DNA from: Hippea maritima DSM 10411
Lineage (GTDB): Bacteria; Campylobacterota_A; Desulfurellia; Desulfurellales; Hippeaceae
Assembly: GCF_000194135.1 (NCBI RefSeq)
Contig: NC_015318.1
Coordinates: 1,561,001 to 1,625,000 of the forward strand
Direction: 5' to 3'
Length of the DNA: 64,000 nt
The notes below the pieces were generated by a model. The model was given only the letters and a program-made list of their open reading frames with translations. It ran no database searches and had not been told where the DNA came from. The position numbers and the translations under genes were made by a program. This document shows positions 52,062-61,476 of the stretch, piece by piece (within the stretch, counting starts at the first letter, position 1; each line of letters starts with the position of its first letter).

Positions 52062-53207
52062 TCACTTAAACTTTTCAAAAGCCTCATCAACAGCCTCAAA
52101 AACAAGCTCTAAGTTTTCCCTTGTAAGGCAAGGATAAACGGGCAAACTTAACTCCCTTTTGTAAAACTCTTCTGTCTTTGGACAGTACACATCTGACACC
52201 AACCCTCTATAAAACGGCTGTCTGTAAATGGGAATATAGTGCACCTGAACGCCAATGCCCTTTGTCCTTAAACTCTTAAAAATCCCTTGCTTCCTGCCAA
52301 CAAAATCATCCTTTAACAAAATCGGCAACAGATGATAACCGCTTTTTGCGTCCTTTGTTTCTTCTGTAAAATCAAAAAAATCACTATCCTTAAATCTGTC
52401 TCTGTAAAGCTTCGCTATTGTTCTGCGTTTTTCTATAAACTCATCTATCTTTTTTAACTGGCTCAAGCCCAGAGCAGCCTGCATATCGCTAATCCGCCCG
52501 TTAAACGATAAAAACTGCATCTCGTAATACCAATCACCGTCAGGCTTAAACTCAAAATCTCCTGCATTTCTTGTTATGCCGTGATTTTTAAACATCAAAA
52601 GCCTCTTATACACAGCTTCATCGTTTGTTAGAGCCGCACCGCCCTCTGCCGTTGTTATGGGTTTTACCGGGTGAAAGCTAAAAACGGTAATATCACAAAA
52701 TTCGCACGACCCAATCCTCTTGCCCTTGTATTCTGCACCCAAAGCATGCGAGGCATCATCTATAAGCTTCAAGCCGTGCTTTTCTGCCATGTCTTTTAGC
52801 CTATCCCATCTAAGTGGATTGCCGCCATAATCGACACCAATAATCAACTTTGTGCTTTTCTCAATCAAACTTTCAATCAAATCGACATCCATATTGCCTG
52901 TTCTTGGCTCAATATCACAAAATATGGGCTTTGCACCACAATAGACGCCCGCATTTGCCGTTGATACAAAACTTATCGGCGTTGTTATGAAGCTGTCGTT
53001 TTTACTCAAGTCAAGGGCAAAGCATGAGGCATAAAGCGCCGTTGTTGCAGAGTTAAAAGCCACACAATACTTAGCAGAGCAATAATCAGCCAAAGCCCTT
53101 TCAAACTCCTCAACCCTTGGTCCCTGTGTTAGAAAGTCCGATTTTAAAACCTCAACTACAGCCTCTATATCGCTTTCATCGATGCACTGATGAGAGTACG
53201 GAATCAT
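52062..53207 (-). CDS. pseC: UDP-4-amino-4,6-dideoxy-N-acetyl-beta-L-altrosamine transaminase PseC
   Basis: Second step of pseudaminic acid synthesis: PLP-dependent amination at C4. 381 aa of the DegT/AryC1 family. PLP Lys in FHPVKPITTAEGGA (K182); DDASHALGAEYKG; start MIPYSHQCIDESDIEAV and CVAFNSATTALYAS are PseC-like. Start overlaps the pseB stop by 4 nt. Confidence 0.93.
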   Translation of the reverse strand: MIPYSHQCIDESDIEAVVEVLKSDFLTQGPRVEEFERALADYCSAKYCVAFNSATTALYASCFALDLSKNDSFITTPISFVSTANAGVYCGAKPIFCDIEPRTGNMDVDLIESLIEKSTKLIIGVDYGGNPLRWDRLKDMAEKHGLKLIDDASHALGAEYKGKRIGSCEFCDITVFSFHPVKPITTAEGGAALTNDEAVYKRLLMFKNHGITRNAGDFEFKPDGDWYYEMQFLSFNGRISDMQAALGLSQLKKIDEFIEKRRTIAKLYRDRFKDSDFFDFTEETKDAKSGYHLLPILLKDDFVGRKQGIFKSLRTKGIGVQVHYIPIYRQPFYRGLVSDVYCPKTEEFYKRELSLPVYPCLTRENLELVFEAVDEAFEKFK

Positions 53208-54199
53208 GATAGACCCTTAAGCCTCTCTTTTAACTCATCAATGGTAAGCCACCACGGGTTGTTTTTGGATGTAAAGCTAAAACCAAACTCTCTTTTCTTG
53301 CCCTTCTCGCCCCACCTGTTAACCTCATACTTCGGAGAGCCTGTAAGCAAAATAGAGGGCAAGACCGTAAAGTAATTTTTAAACTCCAATGTGTTGTGGG
53401 ATTCATCCTGCGAGATCAATGTTTCGTGCAGCTTTTCACCTGGCCTTATGCCAATTATCTCAAATTCAGCATCAGGCTTTATCGCTTTTGCTAAATCCGT
53501 TATCTTCATAGAGGGTATCTTTGGCACAAAGATCTCACCGCCCTGCATCGTCTCAAACGCCATCATAACAAACCTGACGGCCTCTTCAAGCGTGATCCAA
53601 AAACGAGTCATTTCTGGGTGTGTTATGGGCAACTTTTTAGCTCCCTTAGAGGCAAGCTCCAAAAACAGCGGCACAACGCTGCCACGCGAACCCATCACAT
53701 TGCCATACCTTACAACACTGAACTTGATGTCCCTTGATCCCTTTATATTATTTGCAGCTATGAACAGTTTATCGGCCGCAAGTTTGGTTGCACCGTATAG
53801 GTTCACAGGATTGACGGCTTTGTCGGTCGATAATGCGACCACCTTTTTAACACCTTGCTCGATCGCCGCATCGATAACATTGTTAGCGCCCAAGATATTT
53901 GTCTTTATCGCCTCCATCGGGTTATACTCAGCCGCAGGCACCTGCTTTAAAGCCGCCGCATGAACGACATAATCAACGCCCTCCATCGCCCGAAGCAGTC
54001 TGTCTTTATCCCTAACATCGCCGATAAAATACCTCATGCATTTATCGTTAAAAACCTTGCTCATCTCAAACTGCTTGAACTCATCCCTTGAATAGATGAT
54101 AACCTTTTTTGGCTTGTATCTTTTAAGGAGAACTTCGGTGAACTTCTTACCAAAACTCCCCGTTCCGCCTGTTAAAAAAACAACTTTATCATTAAACAT
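53204..54199 (-). CDS. pseB: UDP-N-acetylglucosamine 4,6-dehydratase (inverting) PseB
   Basis: First step of pseudaminic acid synthesis. 331-residue extended SDR with FLTGGTGSFGKKFTEVLL, AALKQVPAAEYNPMEAIKTN, STDKAVNPVNLYGATK and GNVMGSRGSVVPLF, all PseB-typical. A complete soluble form without membrane segments. Upstream 54200-54377 separates it from the divergent pseG; I see no clear promoter or other feature there. Confidence 0.95.
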   Translation of the reverse strand: MFNDKVVFLTGGTGSFGKKFTEVLLKRYKPKKVIIYSRDEFKQFEMSKVFNDKCMRYFIGDVRDKDRLLRAMEGVDYVVHAAALKQVPAAEYNPMEAIKTNILGANNVIDAAIEQGVKKVVALSTDKAVNPVNLYGATKLAADKLFIAANNIKGSRDIKFSVVRYGNVMGSRGSVVPLFLELASKGAKKLPITHPEMTRFWITLEEAVRFVMMAFETMQGGEIFVPKIPSMKITDLAKAIKPDAEFEIIGIRPGEKLHETLISQDESHNTLEFKNYFTVLPSILLTGSPKYEVNRWGEKGKKREFGFSFTSKNNPWWLTIDELKERLKGLS

Positions 54200-54377
54200 A
54201 ATCCACCCCCATTGCTTGTTAGATTAATATAACACAGATTAAAAAGAGTTTGAAAGCAAAAATTACTCAATGCTTTGGTCTTAAAAAAGCCAAATACTCA
54301 TTACTGTTAAAGAATACAAAAGATTGACACAATCAAGGCTTTCATATAAATTTAATTTAGTAACAGAAGAAAGCAAA

Positions 54378-55376
54378 ATGAAAACTGTAAAAGTTGGTAT
54401 ATTAACAGAGGGTAGCAACAGTATAGGATTTGGTCATATTACAAGGTGTTTATCTTTATACCAAGCCTTCAAGAAAAAAAACATAAAGCCAAAGTTCTTC
54501 ATAAACGGCGATGACTCTATAATTGAACTTATTAAGGATACAAATTTTGAGGTTATTGATTGGCTAAAAATGCGTAAAGAGGTTTTTGATAAGCTCAAGG
54601 ACTTTGATATTGTTATCATTGATAGTTACCTTGCAGATAAAGAATTTTATGATGAATTGTCCAAATTAGTGAAACTTCCTGTTTATATGGACGACAACAA
54701 AAGAATAGACTACCCAAAAGGCGTTGTTATTAATGGGAATATTCATGCAAAAGAATTAAACTATCCTAAAAAAGATGGAGTGATTTACCTGCTTGGAACA
54801 GAATATACACCCCTAAGAAAGGAATTTTGGGATGTCCCAGAAAAAACAATAAGGGAAAAAGTGCAAAGTGTAATGATAACCTTTGGCGGAGAAGATGCAA
54901 AAAACATGACACCAAAGATTTTAAGATTGTTAAGTGAAAACTATCCTGAACTAAAAAAGAATGTTGTTATAGGAAAAGGATTCCGTAATATTGAAGATAT
55001 TAAAGCTGTGGCAGACAAAAACACAAATTTGATATACTATCCAGATGCAGAAGGTATGAAACAGATAATGTTTGATGCCGATATAGCTATCTCCGCAGGA
55101 GGACAAACCTTATATGAACTTGCAAGAGTGGGTGTGCCTACGATCGCTATTGCCATTGCTGATAACCAGCTTGGAAATGTAAGGACTTTTGAGAAATTGA
55201 AAATAATTAAATTCGTAGTATGGTGGGAACATATTGACAAAATTAATATTGATGGATTTCAAGAACAAGAATTAAGAAAAAAAATTAGCAAAAAAATGCA
55301 AGAATTAATTGATGGAAATGGCTCAAGAAGGATAATTAAAAATTTAATAAAGTCATATGAGGTGATAAATGAATAA
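54378..55376 (+). CDS. pseG: UDP-2,4-diacetamido-2,4,6-trideoxy-beta-L-altropyranose hydrolase PseG
   Basis: Releases UDP from the diacetamido sugar. 332-residue GT-B-like protein: GFGHITRCLSLYQA (GxGHxxR), PVYMDDNKR, MITFGGEDAKN and SAGGQTLYELARVGVPTI. ATG 54378 is chosen; an 18-codon extension to 54324 is unsupported. Opens the rightward sugar operon; overlaps the next gene by 8 nt. Confidence 0.9.
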   Translation: MKTVKVGILTEGSNSIGFGHITRCLSLYQAFKKKNIKPKFFINGDDSIIELIKDTNFEVIDWLKMRKEVFDKLKDFDIVIIDSYLADKEFYDELSKLVKLPVYMDDNKRIDYPKGVVINGNIHAKELNYPKKDGVIYLLGTEYTPLRKEFWDVPEKTIREKVQSVMITFGGEDAKNMTPKILRLLSENYPELKKNVVIGKGFRNIEDIKAVADKNTNLIYYPDAEGMKQIMFDADIAISAGGQTLYELARVGVPTIAIAIADNQLGNVRTFEKLKIIKFVVWWEHIDKINIDGFQEQELRKKISKKMQELIDGNGSRRIIKNLIKSYEVINE

Positions 55377-56331
55377 TTACGAAATAAGAGAATATAAACC
55401 TGGCGATTCAAAAAAAATTTGTGAATTATTAGATACATATACTCCATACGATAGAGATGAAAAATTTTGGATCTGGATAAACAGATTGTTGTCTATCAAA
55501 AAAACTGTTGTTGTAGTAGCTGAATCAAAAAATAAAATTGTGGGACATTATGCAGTAATTCCTCAATATTTGAACATTAAAGGAAATATCTATAATGCAG
55601 GATTAGCTATACATGCATTTATTCACCCAGATTATCGCAATACTTTTATGGTATTTGAAATTACAAAAATGATGCATAATTTGGCAAAAAAAAATGGTAT
55701 AGAAATTATTTATGGATTTCCCAATAGTAAATTTAGAAGCATTTTATTAAAAATTCATAAATGGAAAGAAGTAGCTTTATTTAAGTCGCTAGAAAAATTT
55801 AGTTTGGAAAGAAAAGAGCACAATTTTAAATTAATTAAAGTCGAAAAAAATTATCTTCACTATTATGAATTATCTGAAATTTTAGACAGCCAAATCAATA
55901 ATAAAAACAAAGTAAAAGTTGAGAAAAATTTAATTTATTTTGTTAATAGATACATCAATCACCCACAAAATTTATACAAAAATTTCTTTATCGAAAAAAA
56001 CGGGCAAAAAGTGGCATTCATTGTTCTAAAAATATATGAAAAAAAAGGAGTAAGAATAGGACATTTAATAGACTATGTTAAAAATAGTAAAATTTCTTTT
56101 CAAGATATTCTTAATATAGTAGAAAATTACTTTTATGATAAAGTTAACAAGCTTTCTTTTTGGAAATTCGATGAAACCCAAAAAGAAATCTTGTTAAAAA
56201 ACGGTTTTGAAGAAAAAGGTTTTGAAACATGTTTAGGAATTAAGATGCTGATAGATAATAAAAAAATAGAAAATTTTTTGCTAAATTTTGACAACTGGAC
56301 ACTTTGCATGGGAGATTCTGATGCCTTCTGA
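55369..56331 (+). CDS. GNAT-family N-acyltransferase (320 aa)
   Basis: Acetyltransferase-like protein: YEIREYKPGDSKKICELL at the N-terminus, VVAESKNKIVGHYAVIPQYL, then AIHAFIHPDYRNTFMVFEI where the acyl-CoA loop lies. The C-terminal half (about 165-320) may be a second degenerate GNAT domain. It is longer than PseH and separate from the PseH-like gene downstream. The gene is strikingly AT-rich. Its acceptor is unknown; an additional acyl decoration of the nonulosonic acid is plausible. Confidence 0.72.
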   Translation: MNNYEIREYKPGDSKKICELLDTYTPYDRDEKFWIWINRLLSIKKTVVVVAESKNKIVGHYAVIPQYLNIKGNIYNAGLAIHAFIHPDYRNTFMVFEITKMMHNLAKKNGIEIIYGFPNSKFRSILLKIHKWKEVALFKSLEKFSLERKEHNFKLIKVEKNYLHYYELSEILDSQINNKNKVKVEKNLIYFVNRYINHPQNLYKNFFIEKNGQKVAFIVLKIYEKKGVRIGHLIDYVKNSKISFQDILNIVENYFYDKVNKLSFWKFDETQKEILLKNGFEEKGFETCLGIKMLIDNKKIENFLLNFDNWTLCMGDSDAF

Positions 56332-57007
56332 CAAATTTATTTTAATTATTGCTGCTCATCCTGACGATGAAATTTTGGGATGTGGGGGATCTATAGCAAG
56401 ATTGGTTAAAGAAGGATATGAGGCTTATACATTAATATTAGGGGAAGGTGTTACATCAAGGGATAAGAGCAGAGATAGAAAAAAAAGAGAGGATGAAATC
56501 AAAAGACTAAAGGAGCAAATACACAAAGCTAATGAAATATTGGGAGTAAAAGAGGTTTTTACTTTTGATTTTCCGGATAACAGGTTTGATTCTGTTAATC
56601 TCTTGGACATAATTAAAGCAATAGAAGAGATAAAAAACAAGATAAAACCAGAAATTATATTCACACACTCAAAGTCCGATTTGAACATAGACCACCAAAT
56701 AACACACAAAGCAGTTATAACCGCTACAAGACCAATGCAAAACGAAAGCGTTAGGGAGATTTATGCTTTTGAAGTTTTATCATCTACAGAATGGAATTAT
56801 CCATTATCGTTTTCCCCAAACGTTTATTTTGATATAGAGAATACTTTAGATTTAAAACTAAGGGCTATGACAGAGTATAATTTTGAGCTAAGAGATTATC
56901 CCCATCCCCGCTCATTGGAAGGGATAAAGATAAAAGCAAAACAACGAGGAATGGAAGTTGGGGTTGTTTATGCAGAAGCTTTTGAATTGGTTAGAGGAAT
57001 TAAATGA
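56321..57007 (+). CDS. PIG-L family N-deacetylase
   Basis: 228-residue zinc-dependent deacetylase of the LmbE/PIG-L family: AAHPDDEILGCGGS (HPDDE at 13-17), FTHSKSDLNIDHQITHKAV with further metal-binding His, and GVVYAEAFEL at the C-terminus. ATG 56321 has GGGAG six nt upstream; the frame extends 11 codons back. Removes an acetyl from an amino sugar; in a pse-type cluster this could make way for another acyl group. Confidence 0.9.
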   Translation: MPSDKFILIIAAHPDDEILGCGGSIARLVKEGYEAYTLILGEGVTSRDKSRDRKKREDEIKRLKEQIHKANEILGVKEVFTFDFPDNRFDSVNLLDIIKAIEEIKNKIKPEIIFTHSKSDLNIDHQITHKAVITATRPMQNESVREIYAFEVLSSTEWNYPLSFSPNVYFDIENTLDLKLRAMTEYNFELRDYPHPRSLEGIKIKAKQRGMEVGVVYAEAFELVRGIK

Positions 57008-57567
57008 ACCTTACACTCAAGAATTTTGTAAATCTAACCTTGGAAGAACAGATTGAGGTTCTCAAAATCAGAAATGCTAAATATGTAAGAACAAAAATGA
57101 AAAATTCTAATATTATAAAACTAACCGATCATCTAAACTGGATTAACTCCCTTAGCCAAGATAAAAATAAAAGATACTATGCTGTTTTCCTAAATAACGA
57201 AATAATAGGAGCCAATTATGTTTTATTGCTTAATAAAATCATTGGATATGGAAATATAGGATTTTATTTTAAACAAAATACACCCCCCATAATTTCTTCA
57301 ATCAGCATAGTTTATTTTCTTGAAATGATTTTTAATAACCTAAATATAAATAAAATATTCAGCGAAGTAAAGACAAACAATTCAATGGCGTATAGGTTTA
57401 GCAAAAGCTTGGGCTTTAAAGTTGTTAATATAAAAGTGGAAAATGACGAGAAATATTATTTAATGGAATTAAACAGACAAAAATGGGAAAGAATGAAAGA
57501 CACAAAACTATTAAAATCAGTTAAAAAACAATCAAAAGACATAGTTATTAAATTTGAGGAGGATTAA
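57004..57567 (+). CDS. pseH: PseH-like GNAT N-acetyltransferase
   Basis: 187 aa. LTLEEQIEVLKIRNAKYVR and DHLNWINSLSQDKNKRYYAVF at the N-terminus match PseH-type enzymes that acylate the 4-amino group of the UDP sugar, and NNSMAYRFSKSLGFKVV is the acyl-CoA-loop region seen in many GNATs. C-terminal tail is basic. Overlaps the deacetylase gene by 4 nt and abuts the ACP gene. With an ACP next door the donor might be acyl-ACP rather than acetyl-CoA; inference. Confidence 0.8.
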   Translation: MNLTLKNFVNLTLEEQIEVLKIRNAKYVRTKMKNSNIIKLTDHLNWINSLSQDKNKRYYAVFLNNEIIGANYVLLLNKIIGYGNIGFYFKQNTPPIISSISIVYFLEMIFNNLNINKIFSEVKTNNSMAYRFSKSLGFKVVNIKVENDEKYYLMELNRQKWERMKDTKLLKSVKKQSKDIVIKFEED

Positions 57568-57870
57568 ATGAAAGCAAAAATCCAAAACTTAATTATCGAA
57601 AGCTTAAAAGAATTAAATGAAGAATTAGAAATAGAAGCATTAATCAATCCGAATGAGAATACGAAACTTTATGGAATCAACGGGGTATTAGATAGTTTAG
57701 CATTGGTCACATTAATCACAGATTTAGAAGAAAAGATTTCAGAGGAATTTGGTAAAGATATAACTTTAGCTGACGAGAAAGCAATGAGCCAAAGAATTTC
57801 GCCCTTTAGAAGTGTAGAAACACTTACCAACTACATAGCTAAGTTATTAGAGGAAGAGAAAAATGAGTAA
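57568..57870 (+). CDS. Acyl carrier protein
   Basis: 100-residue acidic ACP with NGVLDSLALVTLI; Ser43 in the DSL motif should carry phosphopantetheine. The helical pattern and length fit stand-alone carrier proteins of secondary pathways. Starts directly at the preceding stop and overlaps the SDR gene by 8 nt, so it is dedicated to this operon and not the housekeeping ACP. Confidence 0.88.
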   Translation: MKAKIQNLIIESLKELNEELEIEALINPNENTKLYGINGVLDSLALVTLITDLEEKISEEFGKDITLADEKAMSQRISPFRSVETLTNYIAKLLEEEKNE

Positions 57871-58564
57871 AGTCTTTATAATTACAGGCACAAGAAAAGG
57901 GATAGGAAAAGGGTTAGCAGAGTATTATCTAAATAAAGGCAATATTGTTGTTGGTTGTAGCAGGGGAAAAAGTTCAATAGAGCATAAAAGTTATAGACAT
58001 TTTTGCTTAAATGTAAGTGATGAAAAAGCAGTTGTTGATATGGTCAGGAAAACAAAAAAAGAATTTAAAAGGATTGATGTGCTCTTAAATAACGCTGGAA
58101 TTGCTTCAATGAACCATATTTTGACAACGCCTTTAAAAACAGCGAAAAATATTTTCAATACCAATTTTTTTGGTTCGTTTCTTTTTATTAGAGAAATTGC
58201 AAAAGTCATGATGAAACAAAAACAAGGAAGAATTGTAAATTTTGCTACAGTTGCAACTCCTTTAAGATTAGAAGGTGAAGCAATATATGCTGCAAGCAAG
58301 GCAGCTATAGTTAATTTAACTGAAATAGCAGCAAGAGAATTAGCTGGATTTAATATTACAGTAAATGCAGTCGGGCCTACACCAGTCCCAACAGATTTAA
58401 TTAAAAATGTCCCAAAAGAAAAAATGCAAGCCCTTCTTAATAGACAGGCAATTAAACGATTTGGAGAATTTAGAGATGTTGTAAATGTGATTGATTTTTT
58501 TATCGATGAAAGAAGTGATTTTATTACTGGGCAGGTGATATATTTAGGGGGAGTGAATGGATAA
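57863..58564 (+). CDS. Short-chain dehydrogenase/reductase (KR-like)
   Basis: 233-residue classical SDR: FIITGTRKGIGKGLAEY (TGxxxGxG), LLNNAGIASM, YAASKAAIVNL with catalytic Tyr and Lys, and C-terminal ITGQVIYLGGVNG. It resembles FabG-type reductases and, next to ACP and ligase, probably reduces a beta-ketoacyl or related group on the carrier. Confidence 0.9.
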   Translation: MSKVFIITGTRKGIGKGLAEYYLNKGNIVVGCSRGKSSIEHKSYRHFCLNVSDEKAVVDMVRKTKKEFKRIDVLLNNAGIASMNHILTTPLKTAKNIFNTNFFGSFLFIREIAKVMMKQKQGRIVNFATVATPLRLEGEAIYAASKAAIVNLTEIAARELAGFNITVNAVGPTPVPTDLIKNVPKEKMQALLNRQAIKRFGEFRDVVNVIDFFIDERSDFITGQVIYLGGVNG

Positions 58565-59105
58565 TATAATCGCTTTTGAAAATATTGAAGATTTGATTAT
58601 TGAAATTAAAGGACAAAAAGTTTTATTAGATAGAGATGTAGCCTCTTTATATGGAGTTGAAACAAAAAGAATTAATGAAGCAGTTAAAAATAACCTTGAT
58701 AGATTTCCGGATGGTTATATAATTGAGCTCGATAAAGAGACCAAAAAACAACTGGTCGAAAATTTCGACCGGTTCAAAACATTAAAACATTCATCAGTAA
58801 ACCCAAAAGCCTTTACTGAAAAAGGACTTTATATGCTAGCAACAATTCTAACTTCAAAAGAAGCAGTAAAAGTTACAATTGCAATTATTGAAACTTTTAC
58901 AAAAATAAGAGAACTATCAAGAACAATCAAAAAACTTCCAACCGTTACAGATAAAAAGGAACAACAATCCTTGATGCAAAAAAGTGGAGAAATAATAGCA
59001 GAAATTTTAGATGATGGACTAACAACCAATGAGAGTGAAACAACCATTGAAATGAACTTAGCATTTTTTAAATTTAAACATACTGTAAAGAAGGGTAAGA
59101 AATGA
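58557..59105 (+). CDS. ORF6N-domain protein (phage-type DNA-binding)
   Basis: 182 aa. Residues about 8-95 match the ORF6N domain found in phage antirepressors and scattered chromosomal genes: IIEIKGQKVLLDRDVASLYG, TKRINEAVKNNLDRFP, FTEKGLYMLATILTSKEAV. The C-terminal part (about 115-182) is charged and helical. It overlaps both neighbours (8 nt and 4 nt) inside the sugar/acyl operon, an unusual place. A regulator of this operon or a selfish insertion are both possible. Confidence 0.9.
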   Translation: MDNIIAFENIEDLIIEIKGQKVLLDRDVASLYGVETKRINEAVKNNLDRFPDGYIIELDKETKKQLVENFDRFKTLKHSSVNPKAFTEKGLYMLATILTSKEAVKVTIAIIETFTKIRELSRTIKKLPTVTDKKEQQSLMQKSGEIIAEILDDGLTTNESETTIEMNLAFFKFKHTVKKGKK

Positions 59106-60442
59106 GCTATTTAATAGAAAACTTTAAGAAATTTGATTCAAAATTAGCAATTATCCATAACGATAAAAAATATACATATAAAGAGCTTTTAGAAAAGATA
59201 GAAAAATTTTTAAATGATTTTAAAGGGAAAATAAAAAAAGGTGAAGTTGTAGCTATTTTAGGAGACTATTCTTTTGAGAATATCGCTTTATTATTAGCTC
59301 TTTATTTGAATAAAAACATTATAGTCCCTATAACATCCACAAACGAACAGGAGATAAAGGAAAGATTAAGAGAAGCAAATGTTGACAAAGTTTTGAAGAT
59401 TAGGAACGGAAAACCAACAATTGATATTTTGGAATCTAAAGAAAAACATAATCTAATAAAAAATTTACAAGAGCAGAGCCACTCAGGCCTTATTCTCTTT
59501 TCAAGTGGAAGCACAGGAAAACCAAAAGCAATGATTCATGATTTTGATAATTTGATAGAGCATTATAAAGGAAAAAAAGAGAAAAATATTAATATGCTCA
59601 TATTTTTGATGTTTGACCATATCGGCGGACTTAATACACTTTTAAACATTCTTTCAACAGGAGCTGTTGCAATAATTCCTAAAAACAGAAATGCTGACGA
59701 AGTGTGTAAAATTATAGAGGAATACAAGATAAAAGTTCTGCCATCATCTCCAACATTTCTAAACCTTTTGCTAATGAACAAATCTTATGAAAAATATGAT
59801 TTAAGTTCATTAAGAATGATAACATATGGAACAGAACCTATGCCAGAATCCCTTTTAAAGAAATTAAAAGAAACATTTCCTAAGGTTAGGTTTCTGCAAA
59901 CCTTTGGAACAAGCGAAACAGGAATAACCAACACCTATTCAAAATCTTCTGATTCAACACTCATGAAAATAGACGATCCGGATATAGAATATAAGATTGT
60001 AAACGGAGAACTATGGTTAAGAAGCAAAACTCAAGTCTTAGGATACTTAAACGCCCCTATGAACAGTTTTACCGAGGATGGTTGGTTTAAAACAGGAGAT
60101 TTGGTGGAAGTGGATAAGGATGGATATATAAAGATTATAGGCAGAAATAAAGATATTATAAATGTTGGAGGAGAAAAGGTTTTTCCTGCAGAAGTAGAAT
60201 CGGTAATACTTGAAATACCAGAAGTAATTGACTGTATGGTGTATGGTGAAAAAAATTCAATTACAGGTCAAACTGTTGTTGTTGATGTCGTAATGAAAGA
60301 AGGCATTGATAAGAAAGAAGCAAAGAAAATAATAAGAAAATATTGCAAGCAAAAGCTTGATAACTATAAAATCCCAACAAAAGTTAATTTAGTGGAGAAA
60401 ATTAATTTTGGGGATAGGTTTAAGAAGATTAGGAGGAGATAA
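59102..60442 (+). CDS. AMP-dependent acyl-CoA/acyl-ACP ligase
   Basis: 446-residue ANL-family adenylating enzyme. LILFSSGSTGKPKAMIHD (P-loop-like A3), TFGTSETGITN (A5), DGWFKTGDLVEVDKDGYIKI (A7/A8), NVGGEKVFPAEVES (hinge). The C-terminal catalytic Lys region is FGDRFKKIRR. With ACP and SDR it likely activates an organic acid and loads it on the carrier. Ends TAATG with the pseI start. Confidence 0.92.
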   Translation: MSYLIENFKKFDSKLAIIHNDKKYTYKELLEKIEKFLNDFKGKIKKGEVVAILGDYSFENIALLLALYLNKNIIVPITSTNEQEIKERLREANVDKVLKIRNGKPTIDILESKEKHNLIKNLQEQSHSGLILFSSGSTGKPKAMIHDFDNLIEHYKGKKEKNINMLIFLMFDHIGGLNTLLNILSTGAVAIIPKNRNADEVCKIIEEYKIKVLPSSPTFLNLLLMNKSYEKYDLSSLRMITYGTEPMPESLLKKLKETFPKVRFLQTFGTSETGITNTYSKSSDSTLMKIDDPDIEYKIVNGELWLRSKTQVLGYLNAPMNSFTEDGWFKTGDLVEVDKDGYIKIIGRNKDIINVGGEKVFPAEVESVILEIPEVIDCMVYGEKNSITGQTVVVDVVMKEGIDKKEAKKIIRKYCKQKLDNYKIPTKVNLVEKINFGDRFKKIRRR

Positions 60443-61476
60443 TGAGAATCCAATACTCCTTTATAAATAATAGAACCTTCATTGTCGCCGAGCTTTCTGC
60501 GAATCATAGGCAGGACATAGAACTCGCAAAGGATACCATATACGCAATGAAAGAATCGGGGGCTGATGCGGTAAAACTGCAAACATACACTCCAGATACA
60601 ATTACTATAGATTGCAACAATGAATATTTTCAGATAAAGCAGGGTACTCTGTGGGATGGAAAAACCCTCTACGAACTCTATAGAGAAGCATATACTCCTT
60701 GGGAGTGGCATTATGAACTCAAAGAGTTAGCAGAAAAGTTGGGGCTTGTTTTTTTCTCTACACCCTTCGATAAAACAGCTGTTGATTTTTTAGAGAAACT
60801 GGATGTCCCCGCATATAAAATCGCTTCCTTTGAGATAACCGACATACCGCTCATAGAGTATGCAGCCTCTAAAGGAAAACCGATGATAATTTCCACAGGC
60901 ATAGCAACACTTTGCGACATTCAAGAGGCTGTCAATGCCTGTAAAAGAGTCGGAAACGACCAGATAATACTATTAAAATGCACCTCTGCCTATCCTACAC
61001 CTTTGGAGGATGTAAATTTAAAGACAATTCCGAATATGGCAGAGACCTTCGGATGCATTGTAGGATTATCAGACCATACACTTGGCATCTCTGTTCCTGT
61101 CGCTGCTGTTGCGCTTGGTGCAAGGGTTATTGAAAAACATTTTATACTATCCAAAGATATAGAAACACCCGATAGAGATTTTTCACTTACACCAGAGGAA
61201 TTTAAGGCGATGGTAAAATCTGTAAGAGAGGTCGAGAAAGCCTTGGGTAAAGTCTTTTATGAGCTTACAGACAAAATGAAAAAGGGCAGAGAGTTTAGTA
61301 GGTCTTTATTTGTTGTCAAAGATGTGAAAAGAGGAGAAATTTTCAATGAAGATAATGTAAAATCCATTCGTCCAGGATATGGCCTTAATCCAAAATTTTT
61401 GAAGGATATTTTAGGAAAAAAAGCAAGAAAAGACATAAAAAAAGGTACACCGTTGCAATGGGATTTAATAGAATGA
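60442..61476 (+). CDS. pseI: Pseudaminic acid synthase PseI (NeuB family)
   Basis: Condenses the deoxy sugar with PEP. 344 aa: FIVAELSANHRQDIELAKDT, DAVKLQTYTPDTIT, FFSTPFDKTAVDFLE, PAYKIASFEITDIPLIEYAA, LLKCTSAYPTP, GLSDHTLG, VIEKHFILSKDIETPDRDFSL; C-terminal SAF antifreeze-like domain (VVKDVKRGEIFNEDNVKSIRPG). Overlaps the next gene start in an ATGA. PseI rather than NeuB/LegI from the EITDIPL and TPDRDFSL context; specificity should be checked. Confidence 0.93.
   Translation: MRIQYSFINNRTFIVAELSANHRQDIELAKDTIYAMKESGADAVKLQTYTPDTITIDCNNEYFQIKQGTLWDGKTLYELYREAYTPWEWHYELKELAEKLGLVFFSTPFDKTAVDFLEKLDVPAYKIASFEITDIPLIEYAASKGKPMIISTGIATLCDIQEAVNACKRVGNDQIILLKCTSAYPTPLEDVNLKTIPNMAETFGCIVGLSDHTLGISVPVAAVALGARVIEKHFILSKDIETPDRDFSLTPEEFKAMVKSVREVEKALGKVFYELTDKMKKGREFSRSLFVVKDVKRGEIFNEDNVKSIRPGYGLNPKFLKDILGKKARKDIKKGTPLQWDLIE

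Noticed and set aside
53391-53963. 190-codon rightward frame inside pseB
   Set aside because: Antisense shadow of pseB, which has all SDR motifs.
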